A DNA stretch of 64,000 nucleotides from Megaleporinus macrocephalus. Its lineage: Eukaryota > Chordata > Actinopteri > Characiformes > Anostomidae. The stretch covers positions 3,666,905 to 3,730,904 of the forward strand of contig CM038704.1 in assembly GCA_021613375.1 (NCBI GenBank), in the 5' to 3' direction. Made by a program: the position numbers and the translations under genes. The notes below the pieces were generated by a model. That model was not told the origin of the DNA. It made no database searches and saw only the letters and a program-made list of their open reading frames with translations. Every line of letters begins with the position of its first letter. Position 1 is the stretch's first letter. Below are positions 44,812 to 55,671 of this stretch, piece after piece.

Positions 44812-45190
44812 TCACTAGCTGTAGTGTTAACTGCAGTGCTGGTAATAAAGAAGAATCGGTTGACGATGGTGACTCCCACAAGAAAACGATTTAGAAAGCT
44901 CAAAGCTGAGTGGAAGATAGACTCTCTGTTGTACCCAGAAGATTCTAGAGGGAGGAGATCATTTCAACCCCTGATATGATTTAACCACTTGAAATAGATA
45001 GAACTGTTGTTTGGAGGGTCTCTGGAAAAGGCCCCATCCTTGTTTCAGATCTTGGAGCATTGAGAGCCTCGCAGAGCCTGTCTGATGGAACCAGACCAGT
45101 GTTGGTAGGGAGGAAGGAGCGAAACATCCAAACATTGATCGGCAAGTCAAGTCAACGATTGGTCCGATAAATAAATGAATGATTGAAAGC
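44515..45190. repeat. 750-bp module, copy 1
   Basis: Order: TTTGGTGCCTAGAATACC, TTTTTCACCATTTATAGAAC, TTAAAATTCAATTGAACTGG, AAGTAGGAGCTATAT, a (TA)n of about 70 bp (44735-44810), then GTGCTGGTAATAAAGAAG, ACGATTTAGAAAGCTCAAAG and GGAACCAGACCAGTGTTGG. Unknown family. Separated from copy 2 by about 830 bp of unique sequence. Confidence 0.85.
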
Positions 45191-46000
45191 TCTTGAGCAT
45201 ATTGGGTCTATCTCAAAACCAAACTAGCATTTTACATCATACTTTGCGGCTCCAGACTCGTAGACTGTCCCAGTTCTTACTTCAAATATACTCTCTATTG
45301 AGGTTCCTTCTTTTGGCTGAATTGTAAGGAAGCATCGGCAGTTCCTCAGCCGCTAAGACAATCCCATGAAGCAACACAAGCTAAACTTATTCCAACAAGT
45401 GGAGCCCCGAGTTTGTTTTCAACTTGCATTTGATCAGCAGCAGCGTCTGATTGCAGCGCCTCGAAACTCGCGTCTACTTTACTCCTCCGAAGCTAAAAAC
45501 CATCAACACTGCAGTAGAACCCACAAGAGGAGAACCCATGGACCTAAAAAGGCTGAGGAGACGCTGCAGCTGAGGTCAATAAACACCGCTTACATGCAGT
45601 GGGCGGGAACAAGCCGGGACGCAGTCTCTCTCTAACTAGAGCATCTCAGTGATCTGTCTTATGAGAAGAGACGAGGAGAGAACTCTGCTACTTCCACAGC
45701 TGATGCAGCAGTTCAGAGTCAGTGCACTACTTAGGCAGCTTAGTGGGTTTTGAAAGAGACCCATTATTGTCTGTTTCTACAGTTCACAAATTCATTACTG
45801 GGAGTAACTCGTTTAGAAGAAATATTCAATAGCAGGGCTGCGGCTTTCAGCACTGTTACAGTGCAAAGATCTTCAGCAGTCGTCCCTATGAGAACCCCAC
45901 CGTGCTAAATGAGGCGAGTCAGTGTGGCAGAATGCTAATACTTTCAATCTGGCTCACTAAGTGTTTGGTATCTGTTAATTGTATGTACAACATGTCGTCG
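45191..46000. other. Unique sequence between module copies 1 and 2
   Basis: Non-repetitive. An 89-codon plus frame at 45366-45635 has no domain. Either the array was interrupted by an insertion, or copy 1 is a separate dispersed copy. Confidence 0.4.
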
Positions 46001-46204
46001 CTGTCCAAAGGAATACAAGTCGAAATGGTAAAAACAAATATTTGGCGCCTATAATACCATATACAACACATTCTCCATCAATCTTAAGCACTTTTTCACC
46101 ATTTATAGAACTCAATAAAAAAATTGTCTTTATTAAAGAACCCACCATCTTTTTTTAGCATCTATCTCAAACGGCATTAAAATTCAATTGAACTGGTATG
46201 AAGC

Positions 46205-46288
<84 letters not shown>

Positions 46289-46680
46289 TCAGATGCTGTT
46301 ATATTGCCCATCACTAGCTTTAGTTTTAACTGCAGTGCTGGTAATAAAGAAGAATCAGTTGACGATGGTGACTCCCACAAGAAAACGATTTAGAAAGCTC
46401 AAAGCTGAGTGAAAGATAGACTTTCTGTTCTACCCAGAAGATTCTAGAGGCAGGAGATCATTTTAACCCTTGATATGATTTAACCACTTGAAATAGAAAG
46501 AACTGTTATTTGGAGGGTCTCTGGAAAAGGCCCCATCCTTGTTTCAGATCTTGGAGTATCAGGAGCCTCGCAGAGCCTGTCTGATGGAACCAGACCAGTG
46601 TTGGTAGGGAGGAAGGAACGAAGCATCCAAGCATTGATAGGCAAGTCAAGTCAGCGATTGGTTAGACAAATGAATGAATT
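46001..46680. repeat. 750-bp module, copy 2
   Basis: Same order as copy 1, with a (TA)n of about 80 bp at 46204-46285. Its left edge starts GTCGCTGTCCAAAGGAATAC, the end sequence of MITE family A. About 90-95 per cent alike to copies 3 and 4 by eye. Confidence 0.9.
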
Positions 46681-46966
46681 TTTCAACCTATATTGGAGCA
46701 TTTCTATTGGTCCATTCATCATGAAACTTTTATACAATGCAAATGGTAGATACTGTAAAAAAACCTATTTGGTGCCTAGAATACCTTATACAATACATTC
46801 TCCGTCAATCGCAAACACTTTTCACCATTTATAGAACGCAGATCCAAATAAAACTGTTGCCTTCATTAAAGAACCCACCATTTTTTTTAGCATCTATCAC
46901 AAACGGCATTAAAATTCAATTCAACAGGTATGAAGCATGTAGGTAGTCGAGTGTTCTAAGTAGGAG

Positions 46967-47040
<74 letters not shown>

Positions 47041-47430
47041 TCAGATGCTGTTATATTGCCCATCACTAGCTTTAGTTTTAACTGCAGTGCTGGGAATAAA
47101 GAAGAATCAGCTGACGATGGTGACTCCCACAAGAATACGATTTAGGAAGCTCAAAGCTGAGTGGAGGATAGACTCTCTGTTGTACCCAGAAGATTCTAGA
47201 GGGAGGAGATCATTTCAACCCCTGATATGATTTAACCACTTGAAATAGAAAGAACTGTTATTTGGAGGGTCTCTGGAAAAGGCCCCATCCTTGTTTCAGA
47301 TCTTGGAGTATCAGGAGCCTCGCAGAGCCTGTCTGATGGAACCAGACCAGTGTTGGTAGGGAGGAAGGAACGAAGCATCCAAGCATTGATAGGCAAGTCA
47401 AGTCAGCGATTGGTTAGACAAATGAATTAA
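46681..47430. repeat. 750-bp module, copy 3
   Basis: Starts inside a family-A fragment (GGAGCATTTCTATTGGTCC), then repeats the module with (TA)n at 46970-47034. Nearly identical to copy 4 over several hundred bases at an offset of 752 bp. Confidence 0.95.
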
Positions 47431-47718
47431 TTTTTCAACCTATATTGGAGCATTTCTATTGGTCCATTCATCATGAAACTTTTATACAATGCAAATGGTA
47501 GATACTGTAAAAAAACCTATTTGGTGCCTAGAATACCTTATACAATACATTCTCCGTCAATCGCAAACACTTTTCACCATTTATAGAACGCAGATCCAAA
47601 TAAAACTGTTGCCTTCATTAAAGAACCCACCATTTTTTTTAGCATCTATCACAAACGGCATTAAAATTCAATTCAACAGGTATGAAGCATGTAGGTAGTC
47701 GAGTGTTCTAAGTAGGAG

Positions 47719-47764
<46 letters not shown>

Positions 47765-48170
47765 TCAGATGCTGTTATATTGCCCATCACTAGCTTTAGT
47801 TTTAACTGCAGTGCTGGGAATAAAGAAGAATCGGTTGACGATGGTGACTCCCACAAGAAAACGATTTAGGAAGCTCAAAGCTGAGTGGAGGATAGACTCT
47901 CTGTTGTACCCAGAAGATTCTAGAGGGAGGAGATCATTTCAACCCCTGATATGATTTAACCACTTGAAATAGATAGAACTGTTATTTGGAGGGTCTCTGG
48001 AAAACTTGTTTCAGATATTGGAGCATTGACAGCCTTGAGAACTTGAGAACCAGACCAGTGTTGGTAGTGCAAGTCAAGTCAGCGATTGTTCAGATAAATG
48101 AATACATTTTTTTCAACCTATATTGGAGCATTTCTATTGGTCCATTCATCATGAAAAAATTAGAAATAAA
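47431..48170. repeat. 750-bp module, copy 4
   Basis: As copy 3 but with a shorter (TA)n (about 35 bp, 47719-47754) and a 3' end reduced after GGGTCTCTGGAAAACTTG. Ends in another family-A fragment at 48118-48165. Short frames conserved between copies only mirror recent duplication. Confidence 0.95.
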
Positions 48171-48894
48171 AAAAAGGGCCAAAATGGAAATACATGTGAT
48201 GATATATTTATAATAAGCATGTTTCTATGATACTGGTTGCAAGATTCATTGCCCTCTTGGCCCTCTTAGCCAGCACTAATTTCTGTACCTCTCTGTCGCT
48301 GCTAGCCCATTGTTTAAGGCTCATTTCCCCCCGGGAAGTGTGATTTCTCCAAATGGAAGGTCGGTGTTAATGATATGCAGACCTAACGACCAGTGCTGCC
48401 TCTAATTTCATGATTAAGCGAATGTAAATCCAATGAGATTATATCGTCCTCAGCTCACACTTCAAACTAGGGCAGCCGATTGTAGCACAGGCCGAACGCA
48501 TGCGGGCCAATGCTGGAGCAAGGGCGTCGGTGCCCTTCAGCCGAACTCCCGCAGATCTCCCGAGCGCACCATTAACTTCCATTCAGCATGCAGGCTAACG
48601 GTAGCCTCGCTAACCCCTCTCTGCCCCTGCACCTCTTTAACCCTCCGACCATCATCCATTACACATGTTCAGCACTCTCTAATTCAATCCGCTCTCGCTA
48701 CGGCTGACATCATGGTTCAAGAGGGTAGTAGCAAATTATGCCCCTGCGCTCTGTAGTAATGAAAGTGTTAGCATCTGCTTTCTAACTGAAGGTGAGGCGT
48801 GAATAATGAATGTAGCGGATTGCCTAAGACTCAGTGTCTTGGCATGAGGCGGCAAATTGCTTGCAGCCTAAGGTGGAACATGCAGAACGTTGTG
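48171..48894. other. Unique block, possible conserved non-coding DNA
   Basis: Repeat-free. 48340-48460 has TGTTAATGATATGCAGACC and CTAATTTCATGATTAAGCG, typical enhancer-like AT-rich words. The 107-codon plus frame at 48433-48756 has no domain. Confidence 0.3.
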
Positions 48895-49365
48895 GTGGGG
48901 CTAGCCTAAACACCTTTCATACTGTGTGAGGGGAAATACACAGTCGAGTCATATTATTATGACCACCAACTCATATTAAGACCACCATATCCAGAGTAGC
49001 CGGCGGGTGCAGCACGGACAGCAGCTAGACGGACTGGGAGACTCAATAAGGTCCTGGTAGGTGGTCACAGGTATCTGGAGGTATCATGCTGACTGCAGTG
49101 CATCCCACAGCTGCTGGAGGGAGCGTGGAGGAGGATCCATAGAGCCAACACCACCATCCAGGTGGTCCCACAGATGCTTAATCGGGTTCACGTCTAAGAA
49201 ATTAGGGGTTCATTGTAGTACTGAAAAGTCTTGGCCAGCACTTCCAACCAGTGTGGGACATTTCTAGTCGTGTGTTGTCTTGCATTGTCTTGCTGGAAGA
49301 TCCCATCCACCCCAGAGAAGACAATCAGCATGTATGGTGTACGTGATCTGCAAGGATGGATTCAT
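48895..49365 (-). pseudogene. Tc1-like transposase fragment, lineage F, copy 1
   Basis: Minus strand, same family as 51652-52160. Recognisable are the end word GAGTCATATTATTATGACC (TIR), the LWDHLDGGV box from GTCCCACAGATGC, and CATCCACCCCAGAGAAGAC. The SPDLNP part is damaged (CGTCTAAGAAATTAGGGG). Frameshifted and 5'-truncated. The left flank CTAGCCTAAACACCTTTCAT is shared with the other lineage-F copies, so the copies expanded together with flanking sequence. Confidence 0.75.
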
Positions 49366-49734
49366 GTTATTGATTGTGATTTGGGTTCTACTAGAATAGA
49401 TTTACATGGTTTCTTGTTTTCAAAATTCAAATGTTCTACTCATACAATACCTTTTGTTTGAAACTGTTAGAGCTCCTATATCTTCAAGCTCTGCCTCCTG
49501 ATGAGCCCAGTGTGTTCTAATTGGTGAACCACCATAGTGGCATCTCGCTACGAGCTCTGCCCCCACCCCTACTGTGGCTGTTCCTACAATGGTGTTGGTT
49601 CTGATGTATCAGTTAGAGCCAGAGCCCGATACCTGAATCTACCTTCACAAACTAGACTGAAGCTGGACGTTTCAATTGTTAATTGTGTTACGAGATGACA
49701 TCACCTTGTAACAGATAAACAGGCTGCAATTCAA
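49366..49734. other. Spacer between two transposase relics
   Basis: The first 80 bp (TTTGGGTTCTACTAGAATAG) parallels the sequence beyond copy F4 at 52215, so the lineage-F duplication unit extends into it. The rest is unassigned. Confidence 0.4.
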
Positions 49735-50172
49735 TTCCAGCAAGGCCTTTCAGGCAGCTCAGGAAAGTGGTTTCTGTGGGAGAGAGTGTGAACTCTAGAG
49801 CAGTGGAGACGTGTTCTCATGCTTCTCCGCCTGGCAATCTGATGGACGAGTCTGGGTTTGGCGGTTGCCAGGAGACCGGTACTTGTTTGACTTTGCCAAG
49901 TATAAAGTTTGGTTGAGGGGGGATTATGGTGTGAGGTTGTTTTTCAGAATGTGCGCTCGAACCCTTAGTGCCAGTGAAAGAAATTCTTAATGGTTCAGCA
50001 GACCAAAAGATTCTGGACAATTTTATGCTCCCAACTTTTTGGGGACTGTTTGGGGACGGCCCCTTCCTGTTCCAACATGACAGCCCACCAGTGCACAAAG
50101 CAGCTTCATAAAGACATGGAGGAGCGAGTTTGGTGTAGAAGAACTTCTAGAGTCCTGACCTCAACCTGAGGG
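49735..50172 (+). pseudogene. Tc1-like transposase fragment, second lineage
   Basis: Plus strand. SDGRVWVWRLPGDRYL is followed, after frameshifts, by a region equivalent to WGCFSxxxLEPLVPVKxxLN, ILDNFMLPT and GPFLFQHDSPPVHKA, which includes the second catalytic Asp of the DDE triad (FQHD). It ends at SPDLN, just before the third catalytic residue. The stretch that should hold the first Asp (WSDES) is deleted between ACGTGTTCTC and TTCTCCGCCTGG. Clearly dead. This lineage differs from lineage F (FQDDE). Confidence 0.85.
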
Positions 50173-50759
50173 TTTTAATAAAACACATGACTAACAATGC
50201 ATTTAAGAACGATCATTCATAAAAATATCAATGAATATTCACAATTACAAAGTATACATTCCAGTAGATTCACTGCAAATCCTGTTAAACGCTGTTTATT
50301 CTCTGGTCCTCTTTGAAAAAGAGCTCTGGAGAGCATTTCTCTGTCCGCTGCTACAGCAGGTGACTGTATAAAGCTGTGTGTTTAGTCTGCGCAGGCTGAA
50401 AGAAACATCACTCGCTGTAATAAAATTCATCTCATGCTGGAGATCTTCCAGCGGCCTTCTCGAGAGGGTTCGTCCCGCTTCTGTGAGAACATCTCAACTC
50501 CAGCGCAAACTCTCACCCACGCACCGTACAGCACACAAAGCCGAGCCGTTTACTTTGATGTGACGTTGACAAAGACGCCACTCTAAAGCCTCTTTTCATT
50601 TGGCTCTCTTAAACACCCCGGCGGCCTTTTCAAGCCTGCAGAACGATAAGTTTGAGGACGGCTCGCGTGAATCAGACCAATGTGTCCTCCCTGAGAACCC
50701 TTTCAAGTGGCACGCTCTGCTGTTAGAAAGCCTCTTATACACACTGGGCTCGGCGAGCA
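50173..50759. other. Unique CpG-richer block
   Basis: Non-repetitive. Opposing frames of 128 codons (plus, 50600-50986) and 89 codons (minus, 50596-50865) overlap and show no domain. Possible conserved non-coding DNA, judged only from repeat-free composition. Confidence 0.3.
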
Positions 50760-50912
50760 TTTCCCATTGTCTGAGACTAAACAGGTTATCCAGGCTAGCC
50801 AGATTGTTGGAGCAGATAAACGGAGGTATACATTTCTGGCCGTCACACAATGTCAGAAACAACAAGCGTGGAATTTTCCCGTATTGCTGTCGTCCATTAA
50901 AACGGGCTGGGA
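50760..50912. repeat. Left copy of a duplicated unique segment
   Basis: TTCCCATTGTCTGAGACTAA, AACAGGTTATCCAGGCT, GATAAACGGAGGTATA and GGCCGTCACACAATGTCAGA recur at 52252-52402. The copies differ at roughly one base in ten by eye. The segment continues smoothly into unique sequence on its left, so this is probably the original. Confidence 0.9.
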
Positions 50913-50957
50913 GACTGCTGTGGTATTTATTTCTCTATTTCAAAAGCCTGAAATACT

Positions 50958-51245
50958 CAAGTCACCTTATTATGACCACCAGCTAATATACAGAGTAGCT
51001 GCCGTGTGCAGCATGGACAGCAGCTAGACGGACTGGGAGACTCAGTAAGGTCCTGGTAGGAGGTCACAGGTATCTGAAGGTATCATGCTGACTGTAGTGC
51101 ATCCCACAGCTGCTGGAGGGAGCATGGAGGAGAACTCATAGATCCAACACCACCATACAGGTGGTCCCACACATGTTCAGTTGGGTTCAAGTCTGTGGAA
51201 TTAGGGGTCCAGGATAATACCTTGGCACACTACTTCAATCATTCA
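50958..51245 (-). pseudogene. Tc1-like transposase fragment, lineage F, copy 2
   Basis: Preceded by TATTTCAAAAGCCTGAAATA and starts with CTTATTATGACCACCAGC. It retains the transposase tail and the SPDLNP-TEHLW region on the minus strand, then breaks off at about 51210 into CACTACTTCAATCATTCATTG. Confidence 0.75.
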
Positions 51246-51332
51246 TTGCATTGTCTAATCTAAATACTTTAAACACTTTTTTTCATACTGTGTTGGTATT
51301 TATTTCTTTATTTCAAAAGCCTGAAATACTCG

Positions 51333-51545
51333 AGTCACCAGCTAATATCCAAAGTACGCGCCATGTGCAGCACGGACAGCAGCTAGACGGATTGGGAGAC
51401 TCAATAAGGTCCTGGTTGGTAGTCACAGGTATCTGGAGATATCATGCAGACTGCAGTGCAACCCACAGCAGCTGTAAGGCACATCTATAGAACCAACACT
51501 ACCATCCAGCTGGGGAACTAGGGTTCCAGGGTAGTACTTTGACAC
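51333..51545 (-). pseudogene. Tc1-like transposase fragment, lineage F, copy 3, internally deleted
   Basis: Same left flank (TTTCAAAAGCCTGAAATACT). The TIR is damaged, and the part between the LQQLWDAL region and the SPDLNP region is mostly lost (CAGCTGTAAGGCACATC, then CCATCCAGCTGGGGAAC). Confidence 0.7.
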
Positions 51546-51651
51546 ACTACTTCAATAATTAATTGCATTGTTTAGGCTAGCCTAAATACTTTAAACACGT
51601 TTTCATACTGTGTTAGTATTTATTTCTCTATTTCAAAAGCCTGAAATACTC

Positions 51652-52160
51652 GAGTCACATTATTATGACCACCAGTTAATATCCAGAGTGACCGCCGTGT
51701 GCAGCACAGACAGCAGCTAGACGGACTGGGAGACTCAGTAAGGTCCTGGTAGGTGGTCACAGGTATCTGGAGGTGTCATGCTGACTGCAGTGCATCCCAC
51801 AGCTGCTGGAGGGAGCATGGAGGAGGATCCATAGAGCCAACACCACCATCCAGGTGGTCCCACAGATGCTCAGTTGGGTTCAAGTCTGGGGAATTAGGGG
51901 TCCAGGGTAGCACTTCGAAGTCGTGGTCAGCTCTTTCACCCAGTGTGGGACATTTTGAGTTGTGTGACGTGTCTCATCATCTTGGAAGATCCCATCCACC
52001 CCAGAGAAGACCATCAGCATGTATGGTGTACGTGATCTGCTAGGATGGATTCAGACCCAAATCGGTTGAGAGTGTCTTCCACATTGATGAGTGGGTCCAG
52101 AGAATGCCATGAAAACATTCCCCAGACCAGAACACTGCCAGTAGGAGGTGTGTATGTTTA
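51652..52160 (-). pseudogene. Tc1-like transposase fragment, lineage F, copy 4 (longest)
   Basis: The most informative copy. Reading the minus strand: GSVLVWGMFSWHSLDPLIN, EDTLNRFGSESILADHVHH, a stop, then in another frame FQDDETRH (second catalytic Asp), and after a further shift TPNSPDLNPTEHLWDHLDGG (third catalytic residue, Glu) and SLQQLWDALQSA. This is the Tc1 DD34E order. The N-terminal DNA-binding half is absent and there are at least two frame breaks. The terminal CGAGTCACATTATTATGACC is the right TIR. Confidence 0.88.
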
Positions 52161-52251
52161 AGTGGAACAGTGATGGTTAAAGAGGAGCTATCATGCTTGT
52201 TTTCAGTGTTACTGGTTTTGTTTTTGGGTTCTACTGGAACAGACTTCAGTA

Positions 52252-52402
52252 ATTCCCATCATCTGAGACCAAACAGGTTATCCAGGCTGTCCAGATTGTC
52301 GGAGCTGATAAACGGAGGTATAAATTCCTGGCCGTCACACAATGTCAGAAGAAACAAGCGTGGAATTGGTGCTGTATTGGTTTCGTCCAATAAACCGGGC
52401 TC
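52252..52402. repeat. Right copy of the duplicated unique segment
   Basis: Partner of 50760-50912 at an offset of about 1.49 kb. The interval between them is filled by the three tandem lineage-F pseudogenes. Confidence 0.9.
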
Positions 52403-53185
52403 AGGCGAGATGTTTCACTTCTGACAGAGCGGGGGGGACCAGCATGTGGACCGTAAAACCGCAGGACACCTCAGACATAAGTGGACACTTACGTGATTAC
52501 ACGGTCAAGTCTCGGGGTGAATGTAAGGAAACTGCCTGCACTTTTGGCTTGTTGGGTTCAAAGCCACCAGATGTGAGCTGCAGGTGGTGCTATGCAGTAG
52601 ATCACGAGCCCGTAGGGGTCCGGGCACTGTAAAAAAAAACAAGACCACTTGGGTTACAAACCCAGGGACGCATAGTGTTGTGGGGACCCGTCTGAAATAC
52701 CGGCAGCTATAAATGTTTTAATGAGGATTTACAGTCCCTGTAGAACTATTCGTCCGTGAACACGCCCTGAAAATATTTAAGGCCTGTTTTACTGATGGGC
52801 CTCGTTTGGTTTAGCTGCGCCTGATAATGTTACAGCATCCTTTACATCAGATCTGTAAGCGATGCCCAACAGCACAGCACTTAGTTCAGCCACTGGTGGC
52901 TCATTTCTTTAGCAGACATACGCAAGTAACAAGCAATTTAGAGTATATGAGGCTCATTTCGAGAGCAGCAGACGTGCAGTCTAGTGCAGAGTGCTGGGAA
53001 TGATGCCACTAACTCTTAGCCAGCACGACAACGTAATTAAAAATACTTTACTGTATGAGTGGCTATAAATGCAGCTCTGTGCAATGGACCACCCTAGCGT
53101 TTATACAGTTTACAGACATCTATTACACGTTATTCATCTCTCAGCATCAGAAATAAAGCAGAGTTTACAGAAACGAAATCTCAAT
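52403..53185. other. Unique block
   Basis: Repeat-free, no domain in any short frame. Contains GGGCGGGGGGG-like runs near 52427 and an A9 run at 52631. Confidence 0.35.
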
Positions 53186-53186
53186 T

Positions 53187-53285
53187 AAATATCAATCAAT
53201 CAGTCAACCTTTATTTTCACTCAGGAGTACATTGAGGGAGACCCTCATTTACAGTATCGCCAAGCATTACAATTGTTAAACAAAA
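53187..53285. mobile_element. LINE-type 3' end fragment
   Basis: ATCAATCAATCAGTCAACC, then TTTATTTTCACTCAGGAGTAC and GAGGGAGACCCTCATTTACA. A short tandem tail plus CTTTATT is the usual look of fish LINE 3' ends. No coding part. Confidence 0.55.
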
Positions 53286-53580
53286 AGGGATTGAAAAAAA
53301 AATTAAAATGAATTTTAATGAGTACTTAAAATGTAAAAGAAAGAATAAGAGCTGAGACAACATTAAGTAAGAAAAATCGCAAAAGAAAAATGAATAAAAA
53401 ACTGAGTAAGAAACTAAAATCAGGAATAAGAGAAAAGTAAAACATAAGTCAATAAAAGTAGATGTAAATATAGTAGTAAAACATAAAATACTAAAATAAA
53501 TAATAAAGAAAATCAAGATAAAAGAAAAGTAAAAGGAAATAAAAATAAAAATTAAAAAATAAATAAAAAAACTGAATATC
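53286..53580. repeat. A-rich low-complexity tract
   Basis: AAAAATAAA/GTAAAA-type sequence of about 300 bp. A 131-codon minus frame rich in Phe, Ile and Leu across it is a composition artefact. Confidence 0.85.
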
Positions 53581-53735
53581 AAAAGCTGTGCCGCCCAGTG
53601 TGGCGTGTCCACTGTGGGGTGACCTTGATCAGTATCGGCCCACTGATATCCACTGATCGGTCCAGTTCTAAGAGTTAATATCTGTACCAGAACCGTTTAC
53701 ACAGTGGTAGAAAGAACCGACACTTCAAAACACTC
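53581..53735. other. Spacer with hAT-like end words
   Basis: CAGTATCGGCCCACTGATAT and CCACTGATCGGTCCAGTTCTA resemble the CGGCC/GATCGGTCCATCTCTA end of the hAT-like element at 7958 in inverse orientation. Probably a truncated third copy. Confidence 0.4.
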
Positions 53736-53744
53736 TGTAACATT

Positions 53745-53830
53745 GCCAAGTTTGTTCCCCTGAATTGAGAGGACACGACTGAAGTGCCCTTGAGAAAGAC
53801 ACCTAACCCCCAACTGCTCCCTTTCTACTC
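53745..53830 (-). repeat. Dispersed fish repeat beside the minisatellite, inverted copy
   Basis: GAATTGAGAGGACACGACTG, AAGTGCCCTTGAGAAAGACA and CCTAACCCCCAACTGC are the reverse complement of 43641-43745. Confidence 0.75.
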
Positions 53831-53889
53831 TGGATGGGGTTTCCCACCACTCAGGGCAAGTGTGTTCACTGGAACCTAGCATATGTGTG

Positions 53890-54615
53890 TTCAACAGGTG
53901 TGTGTGTATGTTTCACTGGCTTCTAATGTTTGTGTTTACTAGTGTGTTTGTATGTGGGGGTTTCATTGCCCCCTAGTGTGTGTGTAGTCACTAGTGTGTG
54001 TGTGTGTATGTGGGTGTTTCACTGCCCCCTAATGTGTGTGTTCTGTAGTGTTTGTGTTCTGTTGTGTGTGTATGTATGCGGTTGTTTTACTACCCCCTAG
54101 TGTGTATGTTCACTAGTGTGTGTGTGTGTGTGTATGTGGGTGTTTCACTGCCCCCTAATGTGTGTGTTCTGTAGTGTTTGTGTTCTGTAGTGTGTGTATG
54201 TATGTGGTTGTTTTACTACCCCCTAGTGTGTGTTCACTAGTGTGTGTGTGTAGGTGGGTGTTTTTCTGCCCCCTTGTGTGTATGTTAACTATTGTGTATG
54301 TGTGTGTGTGTGTGGGTGTTTTATTACACTCTAGTGTGTGTGTGTGTTCACTAGTGTGTGTGTGTATGTATGTGGGTGTTTTGCTGCCCCCTTGTGTGTA
54401 TGTTAACTAGAGTGTGTGTGTGTGTGTGGGGGGGGGGTTCATTAGCCCCTTGTGTGTATTTTAACTACTGTGTGTGTATGTGTGTGGGTGGGTGTTTTAT
54501 TACACCCTAGTGTGTGTATGTTCACTAGTATGTGTGTGTGTGTGTATGTGGGTGTTTTGCTGCCCCCTTGTGTGTGTGTTCACTAGTATGTCTGTGTGTG
54601 GGTGTTTCACTGCAC
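53890..54615. repeat. GT-rich minisatellite, plus-oriented array 2
   Basis: Units of TGTGTGTTCACTAGTGTGTG, TATGTGGGTGTTTCACTGCC and CCCTAGTG, about 45-60 bp, 14 or so copies. Reverse complement of the 42765 array. An internal 130-bp block is duplicated (TGTATGTATGTGGTTGTTTT at about 54070 and 54195). Confidence 0.93.
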
Positions 54616-54619
54616 GGGT

Positions 54620-54945
54620 GGGTTAAACCCAGTTCTCATCTAATACCTGCTTTGACTGCTCAGTACTTCATTAAGCTAAATCAAGATTTGCTGCTGAAGG
54701 AAGTGAACACATTCATACAATGTCTGGGGCGTCCAGGAGAAATCTGGAACCTAACTTTGTTCTTCAAACTGGATCAAGATCTGATCTACTTCTCTCACAA
54801 TAACATATTCATGTTACTTTGTATTGTATGTCTGATTATTTACATCTGTTCTAATCAGATCTACTGTTCTTACTGGTGTAAATACTCTAACTGCTGAGAT
54901 AAACAACCAGCATAGGTGCCTCAGACTGTTGCACAGCGTGTGTAT
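54620..54945 (-). mobile_element. Tc1-type MITE, family B, copy 4
   Basis: Same orientation as the 29155 copy and very similar to it. Ends GGTGCCTCAGACTGTTGCAC, the expected family end. The left part begins abruptly at CAGTTCTCATCTAATACC, at the end of the minisatellite. Confidence 0.78.
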
Positions 54946-55427
54946 GAAGAAAGCTGGTGGGCATGCGGTTCTGAGTTGTGGTTAAGGCTGCAGTATAAAC
55001 TCACTTTAAGCTCAAAGTCCTCGCAATAAGGCGGCACAGGTAAAGCAATTAACCGACACAATCAATCGTACAAAGCCAGCAGGGACATTTGCATAGTAAT
55101 GTAATTTCCCAGCACACCTTATAAAACGCCGCCTGCGGGCTTCGCTACCTGGCATCTTTTAATTAGCCGTGAGGAGAGAGAAACTCCGGCTTTCTGAGAA
55201 CAATAAGAGCGAGCCTTTCCCACGAGCGAGGGTCCTCTCCGACGGAGAGCTGTTTTTATTTATTTCTCCTTATGAAAAATAAAAACACTCGGCGAACGGT
55301 AACGAGATCGCGTCAAATGTGGCTGTAATTGATTTCCTCCTCCTGCGCGCTCTATTGCATTCCTGTTTGATAACAATTCATGAAGTGCTATTTACTGAGC
55401 GAGCAATGGCTCTGCAGAAACGCTGCT
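54946..55427. other. Unique CpG-richer block, possible conserved non-coding DNA
   Basis: Repeat-free. Includes GCATCTTTTAATTAGCCGTG (homeodomain-type core) near 55153. Continuous with the unique block that resumes at 56852, so it was probably contiguous before the minisatellite entered. Confidence 0.35.
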
Positions 55428-55671
55428 GCGTGTTCAAAACATTGACTCATCCGAGGAGCTCTCGTCCGCTGAGCACTCCTGCCGGAGCTCGGCTTCAGCT
55501 CGGCTGTGACTGGCATGCCAATTCACACACCTTGTTCTGAGCGGAGGGTCTAGAATTCGCTCAAGCCAAACTGATCCCTGATGCATTTTTGTTCCACTGT
55601 TGGTGGATCAGAGGTTGTGTTGGGGCATAACATACCCCTTCCAACCAGGCCTGACCTTCGGGCTCAGCCTC
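55428..55671. repeat. Left copy of a duplicated unique segment flanking a minisatellite
   Basis: GTGTTCAAAACATTGACTC, CTCGGCTTCAGCTCGGCTGT, GGGTCTAGAATTCGCTCAAG and CTGACCTTCGGGCTCAGCC recur at 56636-56851 with very few differences. The left copy has about 28 extra bases (TCGTCCGCTGAGCACTCCTG region). Confidence 0.95.

Noticed and set aside
47045..47954. 61-codon frame repeated in module copies 2-4
   Set aside because: Copies are recent tandem duplicates; the few differences do not favour synonymous positions clearly, and no family is recognised.
53217..53612. 131-codon minus frame resembling a membrane protein
   Set aside because: Phe/Ile/Leu-rich only because the plus strand is an A-rich low-complexity tract.
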